Shown here: piece by piece, positions 37,049-46,336 of the stretch
Layout: each line of letters starts with the position of its first letter
Numbering within the stretch: the stretch's first letter is position 1
Assembly: GCF_026283965.1 (NCBI RefSeq)
Contig: NZ_JAPDPD010000005.1
Location: 160,030 to 224,029 of the forward strand
Direction of reading: 5' to 3'
Source: Dyella subtropica
GTDB taxonomy: Bacteria > Pseudomonadota > Gammaproteobacteria > Xanthomonadales > Rhodanobacteraceae
Length of the DNA stretch: 64,000 nt
Notes under the pieces: generated by a model
What the model was told of the DNA's origin: nothing
Seen by the model: only the letters and a program-made list of their open reading frames with translations
Database searches by the model: none
Program-made: the position numbers and the translations under genes

Positions 37049-37279
37049 ATGACCGGACGAACGCTCGCCATCTTCATCTCCGTGGGGGGCTTTTGCGCCC
37101 TCCTCGGTTTCTTCACAGCACTCACGGCATCGCGCGAAGCCGCTGCACTCGGCGCAGTAACGCTGCTGATTCTGCTGGTGTCATTTTTTGTCAGTGGCTT
37201 CTCCGCAGGCTCCTACAAGGAGTCGGAGCGATGTAGTCACAAACGCGAGTGGAACCTCGATTCACCTGTGGCGCCGTGA
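37049..37279 (+). CDS. small two-helix membrane protein (island)
   Basis: 76 aa: MTGRTLAIFISVGGFCALLG starts the first membrane helix and AALGAVTLLILLVSFFVSGF forms the second; the chain then becomes hydrophilic and runs into sequence that in another frame belongs to the recombinase remnant. The tail after YKESE is probably not native. Such two-helix proteins are common in phage lysis or unknown modules. Its ATG overlaps the stop of the preceding short frame (ATGA-like), which supports a phage operon origin. No family recognised. Confidence 0.45.
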   Translation: MTGRTLAIFISVGGFCALLGFFTALTASREAAALGAVTLLILLVSFFVSGFSAGSYKESERCSHKREWNLDSPVAP

Positions 37280-37717
37280 ATCGCTCAAAACGCTGCGCTC
37301 CGTCCGCACCGTACCGGCCACACCGGAATGCGTGGACGCCCTGGAGAAGTGCGGCACATCAAGGGTGGACCATTTGCCGAATTGAACGGCCAGCGAGCCC
37401 TGCACGCGTGGCGATTGGTTCACAAGGAGGTCGGTATCCACGACCCGGACTGCGTGGTCCACTGCCTGCGACACACATGCGCTGCGCGCCTCCTGGAGGC
37501 CACAGGAGATCTCAAGCTCGTCCAGGAATGGCTGAGCCACGGCTCAATCGTGGTGACCGCACCCACCTATGCACACGTCATGACGCATCGCCTCGTCGGC
37601 GCCGCCGAAGCGCTCAGTAGGCTTCGCGGCGCTCACTTCCCTGTCGTAGAGGATTCAGTGACAGAAACGAATTCCAACGGGAAACATGAAAGTTCACCAG
37701 AGACCACAATCGACTGA
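37218..37717 (+). pseudogene. tyrosine recombinase (integrase), truncated and frameshifted
   Basis: Two frames together encode the catalytic part of a phage integrase. The first (to about 37350) reads LWRRESLKTLRSVRTVPATP, the usual beta-strand plus T-K/R-T-V-P-x-T-P motif. After a one-base shift the second frame reads VHCLRHTCAARLLEATGDLK, then LVQEWLSHGS and PTYAHV. These are boxes II with the His-x-x-Arg, the His/Trp position and the nucleophilic tyrosine. The N-terminal arm and core-binding domains are missing. The remnant lies at the right end of the island, where an integrase gene is expected. It cannot be functional. Confidence 0.75.
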
Positions 37718-37786
37718 TTTTCAGATGGAATTTCCAAAGGGGAGCCGATAGAGTCTGTCCGCCACACTCATAGAGGAATAGCGGAT

Positions 37787-38044
37787 ATGCATTGGCTCTG
37801 GGTATTTATTATCGGTCTGGTTGTGGGTCTGATTGCCAAGGCCATCATGCCGGGCAAGGATCCGGGTGGCTTCATCATTACTGCTGCCCTCGGCATCGTC
37901 GGCTCCATCCTGTCCACCTACGTCGGCGAGAAGCTCGGTCTCTGGGGTGCGACTGGCCTGGTGCATTTCCTCGGGTCGATCGGCGGCGCCGCGGTGCTGC
38001 TGGCGATCTACCACTTCGTGTCCAAGCGCAACGCCGCTTCCTGA
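37787..38044 (+). CDS. GlsB/YeaQ/YmgE family stress membrane protein
   Basis: 85-aa protein of the transglycosylase-associated (YeaQ/YmgE) family, with three membrane segments. Start MHWLWVFIIGLVVGLIAKAI; family motifs GLIAKAIMPGKDPGG and ITAALGIVGSILSTYVG; ends VSKRNAAS. These small Gly-rich inner-membrane proteins are often induced in stationary phase; the molecular role is unknown. First intact core gene right of the island. Confidence 0.92.
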   Translation: MHWLWVFIIGLVVGLIAKAIMPGKDPGGFIITAALGIVGSILSTYVGEKLGLWGATGLVHFLGSIGGAAVLLAIYHFVSKRNAAS

Positions 38045-38054
38045 CGATGCGCAG

Positions 38055-38083
38055 GGTCGGCGGAGCCTTGCGCTCCGCCGACC
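38055..38083. terminator. hairpin between convergent yeaQ-type gene and yidB-type gene
   Basis: 12-bp stem GGTCGGCGGAGC / GCTCCGCCGACC with loop CTTGC, 11 bp after the upstream stop. The T content after it is low; probably bidirectional. Confidence 0.65.
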
Positions 38084-38103
38084 GTTGATTCAAGGCAACG
38101 GGC

Positions 38104-38547
38104 TCAGGGCGTCTTGCCAAACAGCTTGCCGGCCAGCGAGGCCAGCGAACCCAGATCAAGACCGCCAGCGCCGCCCTGCGGCACCTCACCGTTCGGTGTC
38201 AGATGGTCCACGGCGTGCGGCAACACCTGCGCCAGCGCGTCGGTCAACTGCCCCTGGTCCATACCCAGTTTGCTGGCCGCTTCCTGCAACACCGAACCCA
38301 GGCCGCCGCTCTGCAATGCTTGACCGAGCTGGTCGCCGGAAACCGCCTGATTGGCGCCGCTACCCACCCAGGACTGCGCAGCCGCGCCCAGCCCGCCCTG
38401 GTGCAGCATGTTGGTGAGCCCCTCTATGCCGCCGGCCTTCTGGATCAGGTCGCCGGCCACCGAAATCAGCGAACCGCCACCTGCCTGACCGCCCTGCTGG
38501 CCGGCGAGCCCGCCCAGCAGGCCGCCGAGATCTCCGAGTAACGACAT
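38104..38547 (-). CDS. YidB family (DUF937) protein
   Basis: 147-aa protein. Start 38547 (MSLLGDLGGLLGGLAGQQGG) has AGGAGA 7 nt upstream; the frame beyond is unsupported. Gly/Gln-rich N-terminus, then the DUF937 core: GIEGLTNMLHQGGLGAAAQS, WVGSGANQAVSGDQLGQALQ, and QLTDALAQVLPHAVDHLTPN, ending in a Gly/Leu amphipathic tail. The W-V-G-x-G-x-N motif defines YidB. The function is unknown; recent work on the family links it to toxin-like or envelope roles only loosely. Confidence 0.9.
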   Translation of the reverse strand: MSLLGDLGGLLGGLAGQQGGQAGGGSLISVAGDLIQKAGGIEGLTNMLHQGGLGAAAQSWVGSGANQAVSGDQLGQALQSGGLGSVLQEAASKLGMDQGQLTDALAQVLPHAVDHLTPNGEVPQGGAGGLDLGSLASLAGKLFGKTP

Positions 38548-38665
38548 GTGTGCTCTCCTTGGTTTGTGGGTACTGCGTAGTGGACAACCGCTATACGAAC
38601 GCGCCATCCAAGCCGCCGATTCTAGGCCGGACGGGAACCTTCGCAGGTTACAGGGCCGTGAACGA

Positions 38666-38699
38666 AAAAAGCCGCCGCCCTTTGGGGCGACGGCTTTTT
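38666..38699 (-). terminator. rho-independent terminator of ppiB
   Basis: Stem AAAAAGCCGCCGCCC / GGGCGACGGCTTTTT with loop TTTG and one mismatch, about 22 bp after the ppiB stop; A/T tracts on both sides. Confidence 0.9.
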
Positions 38700-38721
38700 G
38701 GTTGACTGCGCAGCGATGTTT

Positions 38722-39231
38722 TCAGCCGCGTTGGTCGAGCACCGCATTCCATTCCTTGACGCGATCGGCCTGAGCGTCCAGCAGCGCGTCCACATCGCCC
38801 TCGACGATGACTTTCTCGATCACGTCGTCCTGGCGGATGGCGTCAACCACGGCCTGATCTTCCGCGCCCAGCACTTCGCCGAACACGCTGTGCTTGCCGT
38901 CCAGCCACGGCGTGGCGCCATGGGTGATGAAGAACTGGCTGCCATTGGTGCGCGGACCGGCGTTGGCCATCGACAGCACGCCCGGCTTGTCATGGCGCAG
39001 CGACGCGTTGAATTCGTCTTCGAACTTGTAGCCCGGACCGCCGCGGCCACTGCCTTCCGGGCAACCGCCCTGGATCATGAAATCGGGGATCACGCGATGG
39101 AACGACAAACCATCGTAGTAGCCGCGGCGCGCCAGATTCACGAAGCTGGCGACCGTCACCGGCGTCTTGTCGTCGTGCAGGCGCAGGTGGATCGGACCGC
39201 GGTTGGTGTTGAGGGTGACGTTGATGGTCAT
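38722..39231 (-). CDS. ppiB: peptidyl-prolyl cis-trans isomerase B (cyclophilin)
   Basis: 169-aa cytoplasmic cyclophilin catalysing proline isomerisation. Start 39231 ([20 protein letters not shown]) with AAGGAT upstream. Active-site blocks: [13 protein letters not shown] (Arg/Phe/Gln), [20 protein letters not shown], and [15 protein letters not shown]. No signal peptide, so PpiB rather than PpiA. Length and motifs are complete. Confidence 0.95.
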   Translation of the reverse strand: MTINVTLNTNRGPIHLRLHDDKTPVTVASFVNLARRGYYDGLSFHRVIPDFMIQGGCPEGSGRGGPGYKFEDEFNASLRHDKPGVLSMANAGPRTNGSQFFITHGATPWLDGKHSVFGEVLGAEDQAVVDAIRQDDVIEKVIVEGDVDALLDAQADRVKEWNAVLDQRG

Positions 39232-39325
39232 CGGACATCCTTCGGCTATCGGAACGGTGCAGCGCCCTGGAGGCGATGCGCAGGGGGCGGAAAGGATACT
39301 CCAGCTGGCCGCCCCTCGCCCGCTC

Positions 39326-41167
39326 CTACGGCAAATCCAGCGCCTTGCGTTCCAACATACCCGCCCCCCGCGGCTGCGCCGCCGGTGTGGGCCATGCGTC
39401 CGACCAGGGCGCATCTTGGTAGAGGTGGGCCCACAACCGGTCCAGCGCCACGTAGCCATAAGGCAGCAGCGGCACGTGCCGCTCGCCGAACCCCGGCAAC
39501 GCCAGAAAGGCGTCGAAGTGCTGGGCGTATGGCACCTTCCAGTAAAGCGGCTGGCGGCCCTGCTGGCGCAGCCAGGCCACATAGGGTTCCGAGCTGAAGG
39601 CCGTGGGCAGCAGGCCGTCGTCCGCGCCGTGCAACACCCACAGCGGCAAGTCGCGGCGCGGTACCTTTACCGACGTCGCCTTCACACTGGCATGCAACTC
39701 GGCGGCTGAGGCATCGGCGCCTTCCCACAGCGCACGCAGGCAGCGTGTACCGGAAAGCGTGGGATCGGTTGAGACATCCATACCGCCATACAACCCGATG
39801 CCATTGCCCGGGGGAATACCGGAAGCATCGGACCACCATCCGGCACGCGTGGCCGGATCGGCCAAGGCCGGAACGCCACCCGTTCCCATCGCGGCGTAGC
39901 GGAAACCGCACGGCATGTGCTGCGCGCCGCGACGGAGATAGGCCGAGGCATAACCGGCGCTGATCGCGCGCCACAAATCGAACGTCGTGGAGGTCGCGGC
40001 CACCGCCATTGCAGCATCGCTCCACCCTTGCGCACGCAGATGCTCGTACGCCTGCGCAGCCTGCACACTGACAGTGTCGCCGCTGAGCATGCCCAGCGCA
40101 TGCAGACTGCCGCAGCGCAATGGCCACGCTGGCGGCGGCAACCCGTTCGCGCCACGCGCCAACGGCGCATGGGCGAAACGCGCTTCCGTAAGCGCGCAGG
40201 GCAGCCATAACGCCGCTTCGGTAGCGTAGTCGTAGAGCGCCCGCCCCTGCCCTTCGACATGCACGTTAGGCTCCAGCGCTACCACCCCCGCCAGCATGCC
40301 GTCGTCATCCAACCCAGCCGCCTGCAACACGGCACCGCCACCATTGGACAAACCCGTAGCGATGATGCGCGTGTTCTGCGGCGTAAACGGCGCCTGCTGC
40401 GGAAAAGCGCGATCGAGCATCGCCAACCCGAAGCGCGCCGCCTGCAACACATGACGCCCCCAATCCGCCTCCGGGTTGTCGCCGGAATGCACATGTTTGA
40501 TCGCGATACCCGCATCCGGCGAAGCGGGCGCCGGCTCAAACTCCAACGCCTGCTCGCCACGTTTCGCACGGCGCCCGTCCAGTGCCACACCACTGTCGTC
40601 CGCGTAGTCGAAATAACCCGCACCCGTGCCCTTGTCGGTGTAAGCCACCGCGCAACCACGCGGCAGCCCCCACGCACCGGCCAACGCGATCGCGCCATAG
40701 ATACCGCGCGAACCCGACGACGCCGTGACCACCAGACAACGATGCGCCTGATCGAACTGATCCGGGATCTGCGCCAACACCCGATGCGGCGCATGCGCGC
40801 CCGGGATGCGCGCGAAAGCCTGATATTCGCGCCCCGGCACGTGAGGCACGCCGCCATAAACGTGCCCGTAGCCACCGAGCGGCCCAAGATCCGCGATACC
40901 TTTCCAGCTCGTCTGGATAGCGCGCCGACGCAGCTCCGCCGACGTTGGCTGCAAGGGATCGACGAACGGTGCGAGCGGCCCCGCGAGCCCCGGCAAGCCC
41001 AACCCCGCACTGAGCAGATCATCAGCGCCACGATGCTCCGTAACGCGCACCTCTCCCTGCACGACATCGACAACCTGCATAGCGTGCTCCGACCGGGTGG
41101 AATGCATACCGCAAGCAGCCAGCAGCGGCACCAACAACAACGTCCATCGATGCAGAGGCATGTTCAT
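39326..41167 (-). CDS. 3-hydroxybutyrate-oligomer hydrolase (lipoprotein-type signal)
   Basis: 613-aa protein of the D-(-)-3-hydroxybutyrate oligomer hydrolase family, which cleaves PHB-derived oligomers to monomers. Start 41167 ([20 protein letters not shown]) gives a lipoprotein signal with lipobox LAAC. Family stretches: [40 protein letters not shown], the Ser nucleophile box [18 protein letters not shown], and a late [16 protein letters not shown] before a His-containing end. Usual family length is 600-700 aa. The 10-mer ACCTTCGTAC lies 37 bp upstream, also found in the TonB/permease promoter. Acts at the envelope. Confidence 0.8.
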   Translation of the reverse strand: MNMPLHRWTLLLVPLLAACGMHSTRSEHAMQVVDVVQGEVRVTEHRGADDLLSAGLGLPGLAGPLAPFVDPLQPTSAELRRRAIQTSWKGIADLGPLGGYGHVYGGVPHVPGREYQAFARIPGAHAPHRVLAQIPDQFDQAHRCLVVTASSGSRGIYGAIALAGAWGLPRGCAVAYTDKGTGAGYFDYADDSGVALDGRRAKRGEQALEFEPAPASPDAGIAIKHVHSGDNPEADWGRHVLQAARFGLAMLDRAFPQQAPFTPQNTRIIATGLSNGGGAVLQAAGLDDDGMLAGVVALEPNVHVEGQGRALYDYATEAALWLPCALTEARFAHAPLARGANGLPPPAWPLRCGSLHALGMLSGDTVSVQAAQAYEHLRAQGWSDAAMAVAATSTTFDLWRAISAGYASAYLRRGAQHMPCGFRYAAMGTGGVPALADPATRAGWWSDASGIPPGNGIGLYGGMDVSTDPTLSGTRCLRALWEGADASAAELHASVKATSVKVPRRDLPLWVLHGADDGLLPTAFSSEPYVAWLRQQGRQPLYWKVPYAQHFDAFLALPGFGERHVPLLPYGYVALDRLWAHLYQDAPWSDAWPTPAAQPRGAGMLERKALDLP

Positions 41168-41304
41168 CCCTACACGATAACAACTACTCACCAACGCGCC
41201 ATCGTACGAAGGTCCAGCACCGAATGTCGATTGAAGACGCTTCCGCACTTGCTCTTGATGCTGCCCTTGATCTTCGCCCCCCCTGTGCAGCAGCGCGTAA
41301 CTCC

Positions 41305-41427
41305 GGCCTAGAATGGATTCGTCACTACGAGCGCTTCTGGGCCCAGGGTCTCGACACCCTTGAAGCCCTGCTGCAAGCCGAAGATCGCGCGGCAGCCAAA
41401 CCACGAAAACCTCGCACCAAGCGATAG
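41305..41427 (+). pseudogene. ArsR-family regulator, C-terminal remnant
   Basis: The frame contains LEWIRHYERFWAQGLDTLEA followed by LLQAEDRAAAKPRKPRTKR and a stop. This W-I-R-x-Y-x-x-FW-x-x-x-LD-x-L tail is the usual C-terminus of ArsR regulators that precede SRPBCC (AHSA1) genes. The helix-turn-helix part is absent: upstream sequence in this frame is not ArsR-like and soon enters the 3HB-oligomer hydrolase promoter. So only the last ~40 codons remain, next to its usual partner at 41467. Confidence 0.6.
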
Positions 41428-41466
41428 GCCGATGATCCACGCTCATCCCATCGAAGGAGTCACCCC

Positions 41467-42039
41467 ATGAACGACTATGGCGTTGTCACCGCTCCCGGCA
41501 CCATGCGCTTCGAACGCTTGCTGCCCGGCCCCATCGAGCGGGTGTGGAGCTACCTCATCGATTCGGACAAACGCAGACAATGGCTTGCGGCGGGCACCAT
41601 GGAGCTGCGTGTCGGCGGCCAGGTCGAGCATGTGTTCCGCCATTGGGAATTGACCGGAAACGATTCGCCGCCGCCCGCCAAATACGCAAAGCATGCCGAT
41701 ACCGAAAGCCGCATGCATGGCCACATCATCGCCAGCGAGCCGCCCCATCTGTTGGCCTACACCTGGGGTGAAACCGAAGACGATGGCCAGCCGGCCGCCG
41801 ATTCCGAAGTGCGTTTCGAATTGACGCCACAGGGCGACAACGTGCTGTTCGTGTTGACACATTCACGCCTGCCCAACCATGACTACATGATCGGCGTCGC
41901 CAGCGGATGGCACACCCACCTCAGCGTGCTGTCCGATCTCCTGAGTGGCCACCGGCCCACCGGATTCTGGAACACCTTCGCGCGCATGGAAGCGGCCTAT
42001 CTCGAGCGCATTCCCGCCGATAGCGCGACACCACAATAG
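41467..42039 (+). CDS. SRPBCC / AHSA1-family protein
   Basis: 190-aa protein of the START/Bet v 1-like superfamily (activator of Hsp90 ATPase-like group). Start MNDYGVVTAPGTMRFERLLP; conserved blocks LPGPIERVWSYLIDSDKRRQ, LELRVGG-like MELRVGGQVEH, and the helical C-terminus GWHTHLSVLSDLLSGHRPTG. It forms a hydrophobic cavity; the ligand is unknown. Normally paired with an ArsR regulator, of which only the tail remains upstream (41305-41427), so its regulation may be lost. Confidence 0.85.
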   Translation: MNDYGVVTAPGTMRFERLLPGPIERVWSYLIDSDKRRQWLAAGTMELRVGGQVEHVFRHWELTGNDSPPPAKYAKHADTESRMHGHIIASEPPHLLAYTWGETEDDGQPAADSEVRFELTPQGDNVLFVLTHSRLPNHDYMIGVASGWHTHLSVLSDLLSGHRPTGFWNTFARMEAAYLERIPADSATPQ

Positions 42040-42194
42040 ACCCAGGGAAAGGACATCAAGTTGCTTCAGCATGGGAGCACCTTGATCTATGGAGGCGGCG
42101 GCGCGACCACCGGCGCCACCGCCAGCCTCAGATGTGGGTCACTGGTGAATTGGCGCGCTCGACGCCGACGCGTATGCCCGCTAACGTCAGCGGC

Positions 42195-42848
42195 ATGACC
42201 CGCCTGCTGATCGCCGACGACCATCCGCTGTTTCGCACCGCACTACGCCAGGCAATCGGCGAAAGCCTGGGCGATGGCGTCGTCCACGAAGCTGCCGACA
42301 TGCCAGGCGTGCTCGCGGCTCTGGCGTCGGATGCCGATATCGACCTGGTGCTGCTCGATCTGAACATGCCCGGCAGCCACGGCCTTTCCGGCCTCGCCGC
42401 GCTGCGTGGGCAATATCCCAGTGTGGCGGTGCTCGTCGTGTCGGCGCATGACGAGGCACGCACCGTGCGGCGCGTGCTCGACCACGGCGCCGCCGGCTTC
42501 ATCGCCAAGAGCGCGAGTCCGGTCGAGATCGGCGAAGCGGTTCGCACCGTGCTCGACTGCGGCAACTGGTTACCGCCATCGCTGGCGAAAGCCGTGGCCG
42601 CCCTGCCCGCCGACCCGGCGGACGCCGACCTCGCCGCGCGTCTCGCCCGACTGACCGAGCAGCAGTACCGCGTACTGACCCTGCTCGGCGAAGGCCTGCT
42701 CAACAAACAGATCGCCGACCGTCTGTCGATCCAGGAACGCACAGTGAAGGCACATGTCACGGCGATCTTCGAGAAGCTGGGCGTGCGCAACCGCACGCAA
42801 GCCAGCTTGCTGCTGCGCTCCCTCGCACTGGCAGAACCTGCTTTGTAG
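42195..42848 (+). CDS. crbR: LuxR/FixJ-type response regulator, CrbR-like
   Basis: 217-aa two-domain regulator. Start 42195 (MTRLLIADDHPLFRTALRQA). Receiver: acidic pair D8/D9, phosphorylation site D55 in LVLLDLNMPGSHG, and Lys in GFIAKSASP. Output: LuxR helix-turn-helix LTEQQYRVLTLLGEGLLNKQ then RTVKAHVTAIFEKLGVRNRT. It is convergent with an SSF-PAS-kinase-receiver hybrid sensor 71 bp away. A LuxR-type regulator with an SSF-fused kinase is the CrbR/CrbS (ErdR/MxtR) acetate-switch pair, which activates acyl-CoA synthetase genes. Symbol given by this architecture and pairing. Confidence 0.75.
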   Translation: MTRLLIADDHPLFRTALRQAIGESLGDGVVHEAADMPGVLAALASDADIDLVLLDLNMPGSHGLSGLAALRGQYPSVAVLVVSAHDEARTVRRVLDHGAAGFIAKSASPVEIGEAVRTVLDCGNWLPPSLAKAVAALPADPADADLAARLARLTEQQYRVLTLLGEGLLNKQIADRLSIQERTVKAHVTAIFEKLGVRNRTQASLLLRSLALAEPAL

Positions 42849-42913
42849 GAGCGCACCCTGTGCGCGAACCATGCGCAACGCGACGCCCGGTCGCGCACAG
42901 GGTGCGCTCCTAC
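42845..42913. repeat. REP-like inverted repeat, also terminator of both convergent genes
   Basis: Perfect 23-bp arms (42845-42867 and 42891-42913), core GGAGCGCACCCTGTGCGC. It begins at the stop codon of the response regulator and ends 6 bp before the sensor stop. The same arm sequence recurs at 63898-64000, so it is a dispersed element. Confidence 0.85.
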
Positions 42914-42919
42914 CAAAGG

Positions 42920-45900
42920 CTAACTCCGCGCCACCGCCATCCGCTGCAAGACCTGCCGCAACGCAAGCGGTTTGAGCGGTTTGTAGAGCACACCCATGCC
43001 TTGATCGAGCAGACGCTGGCGCAGCTCGCCATCGCGATCCGCGGTAAGGATCACCGTTGGTACGTTCGCCGCGGCATGGCCTAGCTCGCGTAGCACGTCC
43101 AGACCCGTGCGGCCCACATCGAGGTGATAGTCGAAGATATGCAAGTCGGGCTGCCATGGCGCCGCCCGCGCCTGCTCGAAGCTGCGCGCCGCATGTACTT
43201 GCCAGCCCCAGCCCGTTAGAAGCGCGCTCAATGCGGCCAGCGCCGCTGGCTCGTTGTCCAGCACCAGGGCGCGCCCAACCGGCAATGGCTGCGGCAACTC
43301 CACCATCGCGGGTGCTTCTGCGACGGCTTGCGCACGCCGCACAAGCAGACCAAACACACTGCCGCTTCCCGGCCAGGAGCGAAGTTCCAACGGGTGCCCG
43401 AGCAGTCCCGCCATGCGCTGGGCGATCGAAAGTCCGAGCCCCAGCCCCTGCCCGCCTGCCGTGCTGCCACGACGAAATTCATCGAAGATCGATTGGCGTT
43501 CTTCTGCCGCAATGCCTGGACCGTTGTCCCAGACTTCCAACCGGAGCTGCTCGCCAACGTAACGAACACCCAGCACGACACGTCCGTGTTCGGCATAGCG
43601 CAGCGCATTGGAAAGAAAGTTCTGCAATACGCGACGAAGCAACTGCGGGTCGGAGTGCACCCAGGCGCGTGTATGCACCACATTAAATCGGATGCCGCGC
43701 TCATCGGCCAAGGCACGGAATTCCGCCGCTAGCGGATCGAGCACTTCGGCCAGCGCAAAGTCGCGTGGCTGCGGATGGAGTCGGCCACCTTCCAGGCGTG
43801 CGATATCCAGCAGCCCGGCGAGCAAGCCCTCGGTAGCTGCCAGCGCGCCATTGAGATGTCGCGCCGTAGCCGGCTCGCCGCCACGTTCCGCCAAGGCGTG
43901 CGCAAACAACTGCGCGGCATGCAACGGTTGCATCAAGTCATGGCTGACCGCGGCGAGGAAGCGGCTCTTGGCGGTGTTCGCGCGTTGCGCCTCGCCGGTG
44001 GCCTCGGCCAGGGCGCGGGTGCGTTCTTCCACCCGCAACTCCAGCGTTTCGTTGACGCGCTTGAGCGCATCCTCCGCCTGACGAAACGCCGTGACGTCGG
44101 TGAAGGTGGCGACGAAGCCGCCGCCTGGCATCGGGTTGCCGCGAATTTCCACCACCGTGCCGTCAGGTAAGCGTCGTTCGGACAGATGCCGCGTGCCGGC
44201 GCGCATATGGGTCAGGCGGCGTTGCACGCGCGACTCCAGTTCGCCTGCCCCAATCATGCCGCGCTCGATGTTGTAGCGGGTCAGGTCAGCCACCGGGCGC
44301 CCCACCTGCAGCAGTGCTGACGGATACCCGAACAGACTGGCGTACTGCCGATTCCACGCCACCAACCGCAGCTCCGCATCGACCACGCAGATGCCCTGGC
44401 TCATGTTCTCCAACGCCGCTTCCAGCACGCGCTGATTGAAGCGCAGATCCTGGGCCGCTTCGCCGACGATGGCAGCTACCGTATCCAGCTCGTCGCGTCG
44501 CTGCTGACGCACCACTTCCAGCAACAAGCGCGCCGACGCTGCGCCAATCACCGCCGCCAACTCATGCTCCACCTCAGCGGCGCGAGCTGAGCCCGCCAGG
44601 CCCTGAGCCGACGCCCCTTCGAACAGATGAACCACGCGTTCCGCGGGCAAAAAGCGCGAGGCCAACGCGCGCAACTCGGCGACACCGATGCCACCGAGAC
44701 TCGTTGGCGTACTCGCCTGGCCGAATCGCGAATTCGCCACAGCCAACATCACCACGACATTCGCCGCAAGGCTCGACACCACGGCGCGGCCAAGCCGACT
44801 CCATTCCTCCAACCCCATCAACCCATCCGGCGCCAGCCAATGCACACCGAGCGGACCATCGTGCAACCACGCAGGCCCCTGCAGCAGCGCCGGCAACAGA
44901 ATGTAGAGCCATGCCAGTGTTCCGGCGGCGAGCCCCGAGGCAACCGCACGAGGGCCGAGTTGCGGTCGATACACCGCCACCAGTAGTGCCGGCGCCAAAC
45001 CCGCCAGCGCCGAAAACGAAATGGCACCGATATCCGCCAGCGCATCGTTGCGCGCCAGCACACGGCTATAGGCCCAGGCCAACAGAATCACCGCCACGAT
45101 CGCCACGCGACGCTGATTGATCACTTGGCCACGCAGGTCGCCGTGCTCGTCACGACCCCAGCCCGCATGCACGCGCAGCGGTGCAATGAAGTGATTGACC
45201 ACCATCAAACTGAGAGCCAGCGTTGCGACCACCACCATGCTCGTCGCCGCGCTCAGGCCGCCGAGAAAAGCCATCAATGCCAGACCGTACTGCCCACGCG
45301 CCATCGGCAACGCCAGCACGTACAAATCGGAAGGCACCCCGCTGGGCGCCAGCCATGCATCACCCAGGCGCGCCAGTGGCAGGATCGGCAGTGCGATCAG
45401 CAGCATGTACAACGGAAACAGCCAACGCGCCGTACGCAGATGCGTACTGTCGCGGCACTCCACCACCCCCGCATGGAACTGATGCGGCAGCGTGAACATC
45501 GCCAGCGCGCCAAGCAGGATCATCGCCGGAAAGCCGGAACTGTCGTGCGGCGGCGACGCACCCACCATCGCGCCCGCCGGCAACGGCGCAAACAACAGCG
45601 AACCGAGCGCCAACATCGCCGCCAGTTTGAACAGCGACTCGAACGCCATCGCCAGCACCAGCCCGCGGTTATGCGCCATCACCGACGCGCGCCGCGTGCC
45701 AAACAACATGGCGAACAACGCCATCAGCAAAGCGACGTAAAGCGCACTGTCCTGCCAAGGCGCCGACACCGCCACCTGCCCATGACTGAGCATGGCAAAA
45801 CTCATCGCCACCGCCTTCAACTGCAAGGCGATGTAAGGAACGATGCCCATCAACACCACCGCCGTCACCAGCGCCGCCAGCCCCGAATGACGCCCCAACC

Positions 45901-46219
45901 GAACCGCAATCAAATCCGCCAGTGAGCCCGCGTTGTAGTCCCGCGCCAACTGCACCAACCGCCGCAACACCGCGATGCCAAACAGATACATCAGAATCGC
46001 GCCCACAAACGTCGGCGGCAACCACCACCCCGAACGACTCGCCTGCGTCACCGTGCCGTAAAACGTCCACGACGTGCAGTGAATCGCCAGCGACAACGCA
46101 TACACGATCGCCCAGCGGCGTTGGAATAATTCAGGACGACGCTCACCCAACAAGGCAACGCCGAACAGCAGGCCCAGCCACACCAGCGCGGCGGTAGCGA
46201 TGACACCGGCCGTCAGCAT
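42920..46219 (-). CDS. crbS: SSF-domain hybrid sensor histidine kinase, CrbS-like
   Basis: 1099-aa protein. Start 46219 (MLTAGVIATAALVWLGLLFG). Residues 1 to about 490 form a sodium:solute-symporter-like domain with about 13 helices (SWTFYGTVTQASRSGWW, FHAGVVECRDSTHLRTARWL). A PAS domain follows near 600-715 (MSQGICVVDAELRLVAWNRQ), then a coiled coil, HisKA with His near 758 (FLAAVSHDLMQPLHAAQ), ATPase N and G boxes (NFLSNALRYAEHG, WDNGPGI, GLGLGLSIAQRMAG) and a C-terminal receiver (HIFDYHLDVGRTGLD). This layout is CrbS/MxtR, not CbrA, which lacks a receiver. Senses or gates a small metabolite; partner is the convergent crbR. Confidence 0.85.
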   Translation of the reverse strand: MLTAGVIATAALVWLGLLFGVALLGERRPELFQRRWAIVYALSLAIHCTSWTFYGTVTQASRSGWWLPPTFVGAILMYLFGIAVLRRLVQLARDYNAGSLADLIAVRLGRHSGLAALVTAVVLMGIVPYIALQLKAVAMSFAMLSHGQVAVSAPWQDSALYVALLMALFAMLFGTRRASVMAHNRGLVLAMAFESLFKLAAMLALGSLLFAPLPAGAMVGASPPHDSSGFPAMILLGALAMFTLPHQFHAGVVECRDSTHLRTARWLFPLYMLLIALPILPLARLGDAWLAPSGVPSDLYVLALPMARGQYGLALMAFLGGLSAATSMVVVATLALSLMVVNHFIAPLRVHAGWGRDEHGDLRGQVINQRRVAIVAVILLAWAYSRVLARNDALADIGAISFSALAGLAPALLVAVYRPQLGPRAVASGLAAGTLAWLYILLPALLQGPAWLHDGPLGVHWLAPDGLMGLEEWSRLGRAVVSSLAANVVVMLAVANSRFGQASTPTSLGGIGVAELRALASRFLPAERVVHLFEGASAQGLAGSARAAEVEHELAAVIGAASARLLLEVVRQQRRDELDTVAAIVGEAAQDLRFNQRVLEAALENMSQGICVVDAELRLVAWNRQYASLFGYPSALLQVGRPVADLTRYNIERGMIGAGELESRVQRRLTHMRAGTRHLSERRLPDGTVVEIRGNPMPGGGFVATFTDVTAFRQAEDALKRVNETLELRVEERTRALAEATGEAQRANTAKSRFLAAVSHDLMQPLHAAQLFAHALAERGGEPATARHLNGALAATEGLLAGLLDIARLEGGRLHPQPRDFALAEVLDPLAAEFRALADERGIRFNVVHTRAWVHSDPQLLRRVLQNFLSNALRYAEHGRVVLGVRYVGEQLRLEVWDNGPGIAAEERQSIFDEFRRGSTAGGQGLGLGLSIAQRMAGLLGHPLELRSWPGSGSVFGLLVRRAQAVAEAPAMVELPQPLPVGRALVLDNEPAALAALSALLTGWGWQVHAARSFEQARAAPWQPDLHIFDYHLDVGRTGLDVLRELGHAAANVPTVILTADRDGELRQRLLDQGMGVLYKPLKPLALRQVLQRMAVARS

Positions 46220-46336
46220 GTGAAAAACACCGTTTGGAATAGGCACGTCATCGCAAGTACTCACCCCTCCCCAGCCCTCCCCTGCAAGCAAGGGAGGGAG
46301 CAAAAGCAAAGCGATGCGAAGCGAGCCCGTGTCGGG
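46220..46336. other. sensor gene upstream region with small CT/GA-rich hairpin
   Basis: Contains the promoter side of the sensor gene. A stem CCCTCCC / GGGAGGG near 46276-46298 flanks CTGCAAGCAA. No ORF is supported. Confidence 0.4.

Noticed and set aside
42920..46219. CbrA as identity of the SSF-fused kinase
   Set aside because: CbrA lacks a C-terminal receiver and pairs with an NtrC-type regulator; here there is a receiver and a LuxR-type partner, so CrbS fits better.
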